From positions 1-6,056 of the forward strand of contig JABHNP010000160.1 of NCBI GenBank assembly GCA_018694455.1: DNA of 6,056 nt. Reading direction: 5' to 3'. The DNA is from Planctomycetaceae bacterium (lineage in GTDB: Bacteria; Planctomycetota; Planctomycetia; Pirellulales; UBA1268). Both the position numbers and the translations under genes were made by a program. The notes below the pieces were generated by a model. That model was not told the origin of the DNA and ran no database searches. It saw nothing but the letters and a program-made list of their open reading frames with translations. Below, piece by piece: positions 1-3,969 of the stretch. Each line of letters starts with the position of its first letter. Within the stretch, counting starts at the first letter, position 1.

Positions 1-548
1 CCAAGGTTTAAACGATAATTGTTGCTACCTTTTACTTCAGTTCGACCATTGTTGGCAGCATAAAGCCTGCCAGTCTTATCCTTTAGATCACCGACCCATG
101 ACGGACAGTTCAGTGTCGAGACTGTGGCATCTCTGGCAGCTTGGACAACGCCCCATTTGTGTGGTGTTGTCCAAGCTTGCTGGGCACCATTATTCGTCGA
201 TGCTGTTTCTAATTGGCTATATAGAGGCATCTGTTCAGAGAACGGGAGCATCCATATCACCCATGTGTAAGCTCGTGTTTGCACGTCTGTCATGGACGAT
301 ATACCACTAGCGTCCCCAATCTTTGCCGCTGCCGGAAAATAGGCATCGCCTTTTCTCTGTCTTGTATCAGCGTAGTTGTGAAAAGCTTGCCCAAGCTGCT
401 TAAGGTTGTTTCCGCAGGCGTTCCTTCGAGCTGCTTCTCGTGCCTGCTGCACAGCAGGTAGAAGAAGACCAACGAGTACACCAATAATTGCAATGACAAC
501 AAGCAACTCAATGAGCGTGAAGCCATTTTTTTTGTGAGTAAATTTCAT
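1..548 (-). CDS. DUF1559 family pilin-like protein, partial (C-terminus beyond window edge)
   Basis: The frame is open from an ATG at 546-548 to the window edge, giving 182 complete residues and no stop. Residues 9-39 are the class III / type IV prepilin-like segment: G9 then F10-T-L-I-E14, a hydrophobic stretch to about residue 31, then PAVQQAREAARR. In prepilins cleavage falls between G and F, with Glu at mature position 5, and both residues are present. NNLKQLGQAFHNY (about 47-59) and the Cys-Pro-Ser motif at 148-150 are also typical of DUF1559 (SBP_bac_10) proteins. The family is usually about 300-370 residues, so roughly the second half is missing. GGGAG lies 6 bases before the ATG, which supports this start. 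The product should be membrane-anchored and face outward; its exact role is unknown. It appears separate from the upstream operon, with a terminator candidate and its own leader between them. A long inverted repeat falls at codons 124-137. Confidence 0.93.
   Translation of the reverse strand, partial: MKFTHKKNGFTLIELLVVIAIIGVLVGLLLPAVQQAREAARRNACGNNLKQLGQAFHNYADTRQRKGDAYFPAAAKIGDASGISSMTDVQTRAYTWVIWMLPFSEQMPLYSQLETASTNNGAQQAWTTPHKWGVVQAARDATVSTLNCPSWVGDLKDKTGRLYAANNGRTEVKGSNNYRLNL
138..177. repeat. Perfect 12-bp inverted repeat (stem-loop) inside the DUF1559 coding sequence
   Basis: AGCTTGGACAAC at 138-149 is perfectly complementary to GTTGTCCAAGCT at 166-177, with a 16-base spacer. The spacer can pair further, closing a TTTG loop on the plus strand: 16 Watson-Crick pairs in total, plus one G-U and one mismatch. 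In the mRNA (minus) sense the extra part has two mismatches. It lies over codons 124-137 of the partial DUF1559 gene, upstream of the Cys-Pro-Ser motif. Whether it acts in RNA, as a protein site, or is chance is unknown. Confidence 0.75.
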
Positions 549-554
549 AGCAGA

Positions 555-559
555 CTCCC
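555..559 (-). promoter_or_regulatory. Ribosome binding site of the left DUF1559 gene
   Basis: On the minus strand GGGAG sits 6 bases upstream of the ATG at 546-548. The DUF1559 gene at 1551-2501 has the same GGGAG core at a 7-base spacing, so the two starts support each other. Confidence 0.7.
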
Positions 560-568
560 GTTAATAGT

Positions 569-596
569 AAAAAAAAAAAAATGAAATCAAGATTTC
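569..596 (-). promoter_or_regulatory. Hairpin plus T13 tract in the leader of the left DUF1559 gene
   Basis: The plus strand carries 13 consecutive A at 569-581, followed by the palindrome GAAATC-AA-GATTTC at 583-596. In the minus-strand transcript this reads as a short A/U-rich stem followed by a 13-U run, ending about 20 bases before the start codon. The arrangement resembles an intrinsic terminator or attenuator, but the stem is weak (five or six pairs with a very small loop). It could be a second terminator for the upstream operon, a leader attenuator, or a slippage-prone homopolymer. Confidence 0.4.
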
Positions 597-619
597 CCAG
601 CTAAACAAACGTAATCCCA

Positions 620-628
620 TTTATAACA
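620..628 (-). promoter_or_regulatory. Possible extended -10 promoter element for the left DUF1559 gene
   Basis: On the minus strand TGTTATAAA matches the extended -10 form TGnTATAAT with one base off. It lies in an A/T-rich stretch between the terminator candidate and the gene. No convincing -35 hexamer stands 17 bases upstream. A start of transcription near 613 would leave a leader of about 65 bases that includes the T13 tract. This is a motif match only. Confidence 0.25.
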
Positions 629-696
629 ATATCGGATATGTGACGATAAAATAATATTTTGTACTATTACAGCAAAAAGCCACAATCGCGTTTTAC

Positions 697-728
697 AAAA
701 GCCTTTCTGACCCCCACGCAGACAGGCT
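697..728 (-). terminator. Candidate rho-independent terminator after the operon
   Basis: On the minus strand AGCCTGTCTG pairs with CAGAAAGGCT across a 9-base loop. Nine of ten positions pair, with one G-A mismatch, and a short TTT-G tail follows. The structure starts about 98 bases beyond the stop codon of the 224-residue gene, and no gene intervenes. The short T tail is the weak point. It would end the DUF1552-DUF1559-224 residue transcript and separate it from the next DUF1559 gene. Confidence 0.5.
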
Positions 729-825
729 GATTTGCCTATTTAACCTGGCACCCGGTCATGAACACAAAAGTATGTGGTTGAGCACTACTACAGCGGCTTC
801 ATACAACGACTTTAGATGCGAAGCT

Positions 826-1500
826 CTACGGTCGTCGTCGCCTGCCTCCGCCGTAATATCGCCCGAATCGTCCAAGATCGATATTTTTTTCCTCTGCTCG
901 CTTAAGAAGAGCTTCGAAATAAACTTTCTCTGGTGTGACAGTCGGCTTCTTTTTTTCACCATCGTCTAGCTTCTTTTTCTTATCATCGCCCGGCTTCTTC
1001 GCTTTGCTTTGATGGGGATTCCGCTTGGCCGCTTCTCTTTCCTCACGGTATTGCTTGTACCTTTCAGCATCAGCCTGAGTTCGTGTAGGCATACCACCCT
1101 GATTTGTTGCATCAAACAGCGCCTTGGCCAACTGCATTTTCTCGATTCCTTCATCAAGAAACGCTGCCCGCTCTGCTGTACCCAGTTGGAGATATTTCTC
1201 CGCAGACTGCTTTGATAACTGACCAACAGAACGCCCCAAATCTTTTCTCACCTTATAGATTTCTTTTGATGGCATGAGATCAATATTCTGCATTATCTCC
1301 CGTATCTCTTCTTTACTCGATGCAAAGTCTTTGCCTTCCATGAGAACCTTTTGCTGCATCGACATCGTTTCTGCCGCAAGATTTGGTCCTCTGAAAGAGT
1401 AGACAAGAATGGCTCCAATGACAGAACCACCAATACCATACAGAAGTAGTTTTCGAAAAATACTTGGTTGTCTTTGTTGCTTTTGTTGCTTTTTTGCCAT
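826..1500 (-). CDS. Unrecognised 224-residue single-pass membrane protein with basic, lysine-rich C-terminal part
   Basis: I do not recognise this family. The N-terminus is cationic and polar (KKQQKQQRQ, residues 3-11). One hydrophobic segment follows at about 17-36 and contains GIGGSVIGA, a small-residue pattern of the kind seen in packed helices. The positive-inside rule puts the short N-terminus in the cytoplasm and the remaining 185 or so residues outside. Residues 40-135 look helical, charged and amphipathic. Residues 140-186 are rich in Lys, Arg, Glu and Asp and probably disordered. A short helix-like block (193-208) then leads to a tail, GRYYGGGRRRRP. The gene starts 50 bases after the DUF1559 stop, so cotranscription is likely. 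No strong ribosome binding site precedes the ATG at 1498-1500, only a GAG about 12 bases away. The codons for the N-terminal K/Q block include a 9-base tandem repeat. An envelope role alongside the DUF1559 protein is inference. Confidence 0.8.
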   Translation of the reverse strand: MAKKQQKQQRQPSIFRKLLLYGIGGSVIGAILVYSFRGPNLAAETMSMQQKVLMEGKDFASSKEEIREIMQNIDLMPSKEIYKVRKDLGRSVGQLSKQSAEKYLQLGTAERAAFLDEGIEKMQLAKALFDATNQGGMPTRTQADAERYKQYREEREAAKRNPHQSKAKKPGDDKKKKLDDGEKKKPTVTPEKVYFEALLKRAEEKNIDLGRFGRYYGGGRRRRP

Positions 1501-1550
1501 GACAGAATTTCTCAGAATAATTTCAAGCTAATGTGGGTAAGAGTTTTACA

Positions 1551-2501
1551 TCATGTTCCATCGCCTTCATCAATATCAGATGGATCATCGCCATCTCCGA
1601 TAGCAGCGTATTTAAGAAGTACATCGATATCCATGTCGTTACTCTTTGCTTCGACATGCCCATCACACATGACAAACTGAGTCACACCGGGGTGAAGGCT
1701 GCCGAATTTTCGATTGTTTGTATCAAAGGGACTTGAAGCTAAGCCACGAGCGGTGTCTCGGAACAATGTATGGGGAGTGTCTGAAACAAAAACCGCTGTA
1801 TCACCCTGATTGTAGTGTTCCATAACGCCCGCCCCCGCAATAGCCGGGGGAATGTGGCGATCTCCAATGACCATTGTTGTTGATAATCCATCGGTAATTT
1901 GAGCAGGCCGAACTTCTGAAAAAGTATGGATTACTCCAGCACGTTTCGGGTCAGGACCGCCTGTTGATGGTGTTGCGTAATTAAAATACGTGCCACCGCA
2001 GGCCGAATAATCAGCACCTGCTGCAACGCCAATTCCACTGGCAACCGGCGGCTGATTATTGTTATCGAAGTTCCTGTCAGCCGCCGGACTACGTCGACTT
2101 GGGCAGTAAAACGCACCAACGGGTGAACGAAAAGCAGTTGCATTTGAACTATCCCAACATGGGACTGTTGTATCCGGATTCCTGGAATTGAATATTTGCG
2201 ATTGCTCAAGAAAAGGGAGTATTCGAAATGCCCACGACACATCGTACGGATCACGCGTTTTCCGACCACTTGGAAAATGCTTCTGCGCATCTGCATGAAG
2301 AGAAACCGCAAGCCCCATCTGCTTTAAATTGTTTGCACATGACAGGCGGCGACCCGCTTCTCGAGCCTGCTGGACCGCAGGTAATAATAGACCAACGAGG
2401 ACTCCGATAATCGCAATAACGACAAGCAGTTCGATCAACGTAAAACCACTCGCCTTCTGAAAAGGCTTCTTCGAAACATGACATGTGGATCGTGTGAACA
2501 C
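1551..2501 (-). CDS. DUF1559 family pilin-like protein, complete
   Basis: From the preferred GTG start this is 316 residues, within the usual DUF1559 range. A short basic leader ends at G19; F20-T-L-I-E24 then starts the prepilin-like helix, followed by PAVQQAREAGRR. Other family marks are NNLKQMG (57-63), FLEQ (97-100), Cys-Pro-Ser (133-135), ITDGLSTT (202-209) and the C-terminal block F266-G-S-L-H-P-G with D280-G. The frame also allows a TTG at 2526-2528, nine codons upstream. GTG is preferred because GGGAG sits 7 bases before it and the leader is then shorter. The last 15 residues are very acidic (DGDDPSDIDEGDG). The gene lies 35 bases after the DUF1552 stop and 50 before the 224-residue gene, which suggests an operon. 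Such proteins are thought to be membrane-anchored by the pilin-like helix; their function is not established. Confidence 0.93.
   Translation of the reverse strand: MFTRSTCHVSKKPFQKASGFTLIELLVVIAIIGVLVGLLLPAVQQAREAGRRLSCANNLKQMGLAVSLHADAQKHFPSGRKTRDPYDVSWAFRILPFLEQSQIFNSRNPDTTVPCWDSSNATAFRSPVGAFYCPSRRSPAADRNFDNNNQPPVASGIGVAAGADYSACGGTYFNYATPSTGGPDPKRAGVIHTFSEVRPAQITDGLSTTMVIGDRHIPPAIAGAGVMEHYNQGDTAVFVSDTPHTLFRDTARGLASSPFDTNNRKFGSLHPGVTQFVMCDGHVEAKSNDMDIDVLLKYAAIGDGDDPSDIDEGDGT
2045..2087. repeat. Perfect 11-bp GC-rich inverted repeat inside the second DUF1559 gene
   Basis: CCGGCGGCTGA at 2045-2055 is perfectly complementary to TCAGCCGCCGG at 2077-2087, with a 21-base spacer. It covers codons 139-153, just after the Cys-Pro-Ser motif. 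A smaller G/C hairpin lies in the same gene at 1832-1850 (CCCCCG, 7-base loop, CGGGGG). The function is unknown. Confidence 0.7.
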
Positions 2502-2508
2502 TCTTTTA

Positions 2509-2513
2509 CTCCC
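2509..2513 (-). promoter_or_regulatory. Ribosome binding site that favours the GTG start of the DUF1559 gene
   Basis: Minus-strand GGGAG is followed by the 7 bases TAAAAGA and then the GTG at 2499-2501. It lies downstream of the alternative TTG (2526-2528), so it can serve only the GTG. This decides the start used here. Confidence 0.65.
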
Positions 2514-2536
2514 AGTACAAAAGTTCAAAAATTAAA

Positions 2537-3838
2537 CTATGTTTTCGTTGGTTCGAGGCCTGGCATTGTTCCAGTTGATGTAGCAAATTGTTCTGCCGAA
2601 AGACCAGTCTGCTGCAAAATCGAAAGATATAGATTCGGAAGCGGATGGTTCTTTTTCTGATCAAACGCAAGATGTTGCCCATGCCGAAAACCACCACCTG
2701 CAAAAAGCACTGGCATATTCTTATTGGAATGGCTTGAGGCATTTCCTAGATTACTCGTCAAAAGGACACTTGTCGTATCAAGAATACTTTCACCTCGCTC
2801 ATCAACATCTTTTAGAGAACGCAGGAAATCACCCCATGAATCAACAATTGCCTTTTCAACGATTGCCAGTTGGGAAAGTTTCTCTTCATCAAGTCCGTGA
2901 TGACTCAGTGTGTGATAGCCCTCTTCGACGCCGTCGAGTGGAACTACGCCTGACCCACTACCAAAGTGGCACACGACATATCGTGACGAATCTGTTGAAA
3001 GGGCTAAACGAATCATGTCACTCATAAGCCGCTGACGAGCAATGAAGTCATTTGGGTTGGCAATATCCAAAGGTTTCGAGGCCTTCACAGTTGGCTTTGG
3101 CTTATGCACCCATGCCTCACTTGACTCTAATCTTCTTTCAAGATCTCGAACGCTCGTGAAATACGCATCAAGTCGATCTCGGTCACCAGCACCTACTCGC
3201 CTCTTCAGAGAACGTGTGTCATCTGCGACAACGTCCATGATGCTACGACCTTCACGAGCTCGATACATTTGGTTGCGCCTGTCGGCTGGTGAATCAGCAA
3301 TGAAAAGTTTTGTAAAAAGACTGGAAGGTGATGATTCTGCCGGAATCATTGCTCCGTTCTCGGTGTACGACGGGCTATTACTCCCGGACAATGCCAAAAC
3401 GAGTGAAGGAAATCGTGTTTCGTGGCCAAGATGTTTCGCCAACAACTGATCGACTGATATTGAGTTACCGGAAGGTATTCCTGCTGACATCGGTGCAGCA
3501 GACAGAAGACTCGATTCTGCACGATGCCCGCCTCCAACACCCGGATGGGAACTCCCTGAAATAACTGTAAAATTATTTTTCAAATCGTGAAAATCTTTGA
3601 GGTATGCAGACGGCTTGTACTCGCGACCTGTTTGGGTTGGATTCAAATTATCTGCAAGTAGGCCCAGACCAAGAGTCATTGCGACGAACCGCTTCGGCAC
3701 CTGTTTTGTTGAGGCACCAAACGTCGAATCCATTGCCGAGAGCCATGGCATCGCCATCGAAACACCTGCACCTTTGAGAAGCGTGCGTCGATGAAGTTGC
3801 TGTCGGAAATTAAAATGTGCTCGCAATGTCACCTTCAT
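2537..3838 (-). CDS. DUF1552 (HXXSHH) family exported protein
   Basis: The protein has 433 residues from the ATG, a usual family length. HRRTLLKGAG (16-25), followed by a short hydrophobic stretch, fits a twin-arginine export signal, so the protein probably folds before leaving the cytoplasm. Family landmarks are SVDQLLAKHLG (128-138), a Ser-Tyr-Thr patch at 157-159, LFTKLF (174-179) and the signature H309-T-L-S-H-H314. Near the C-terminus come DTTSVLLTSNLGN (354-366) and MPVLFAGGGF (375-384). That last part resembles the corresponding region of DUF1501 proteins, which belong to the alkaline-phosphatase-like group; this is an inference from pattern only. DUF1552 genes usually neighbour DUF1592-type genes, as here. 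No enzymatic activity is established. The ATG (3836-3838) stands only one base from AGGAG, so the GTG two codons later (3830-3832) may be the true start; the product changes by two residues. Confidence 0.94.
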   Translation of the reverse strand: MKVTLRAHFNFRQQLHRRTLLKGAGVSMAMPWLSAMDSTFGASTKQVPKRFVAMTLGLGLLADNLNPTQTGREYKPSAYLKDFHDLKNNFTVISGSSHPGVGGGHRAESSLLSAAPMSAGIPSGNSISVDQLLAKHLGHETRFPSLVLALSGSNSPSYTENGAMIPAESSPSSLFTKLFIADSPADRRNQMYRAREGRSIMDVVADDTRSLKRRVGAGDRDRLDAYFTSVRDLERRLESSEAWVHKPKPTVKASKPLDIANPNDFIARQRLMSDMIRLALSTDSSRYVVCHFGSGSGVVPLDGVEEGYHTLSHHGLDEEKLSQLAIVEKAIVDSWGDFLRSLKDVDERGESILDTTSVLLTSNLGNASSHSNKNMPVLFAGGGFRHGQHLAFDQKKNHPLPNLYLSILQQTGLSAEQFATSTGTMPGLEPTKT

Positions 3839-3969
3839 ACTCCTATTTCAATACTGTTCTCATTAATCATTTGGGGGCACACGATTTTTCCACCTCAACA
3901 CTAGATATCTCAACATGTCGTCTTCTAGTAACATGTTATGCCCTTCACGAATCAAAGCACCCTATATCC
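3839..3969. other. 131-base gap between the DUF1592-type and DUF1552 genes, with a 7-bp inverted repeat
   Basis: AACATGT at 3912-3918 is complementary to ACATGTT at 3931-3937 with a 12-base spacer, so ACATGT recurs at an 18-base interval. This could be two half-sites for a regulator or a weak hairpin. No terminator-like T tract follows it and no convincing -35/-10 pair is seen. The gap is wider than the other spacings in the cluster, so a separate promoter for DUF1552 is possible. Confidence 0.35.
3840..3844 (-). promoter_or_regulatory. Ribosome binding site, oddly close to the DUF1552 ATG
   Basis: Minus-strand AGGAG is one base from the ATG (3836-3838) but seven bases from an in-frame GTG (3830-3832). 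The spacing favours initiation at the GTG, which would give a protein beginning M-T-L-R and leave the Tat motif intact. Confidence 0.55.

Larger units (their letters stand above)
549..825. other. 277-base intergenic region between the two transcription units
   Basis: No credible gene lies here. On the minus strand, in reading order, it holds about 100 featureless bases after the 224-residue gene, the terminator candidate, an A/T-rich stretch with a weak -10 match, the hairpin plus T13 tract, and the GGGAG ribosome binding site. The layout fits the end of one unit followed by the promoter and leader of the next. Confidence 0.6.

Noticed and set aside
98..310. 70-residue open frame on the plus strand
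   Set aside because: It is antisense to the left DUF1559 gene, whose frame carries the prepilin segment and the Cys-Pro-Ser motif.
569..596. Hairpin plus T tract as a firm terminator of the upstream operon
   Set aside because: The stem is short and A/T-rich with a tiny loop, and the better stem at 697-728 is nearer the operon end; it is kept only as a leader element of uncertain role.
1476..1500. Repetitive T/G/C stretch as a mobile or CRISPR-like repeat
   Set aside because: It is a 9-base tandem duplication encoding Lys/Gln residues at the N-terminus of the 224-residue protein, with no spacing or further copies.
1931..2311. 126-residue open frame on the minus strand in another frame
   Set aside because: It overlaps the DUF1559 gene, which carries all family motifs in its own frame.
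3042..3449. 135-residue open frame on the plus strand
   Set aside because: It lies wholly antisense to the DUF1552 gene, has no recognisable motif and no good ribosome binding site; the minus-strand frame shows clear family motifs.
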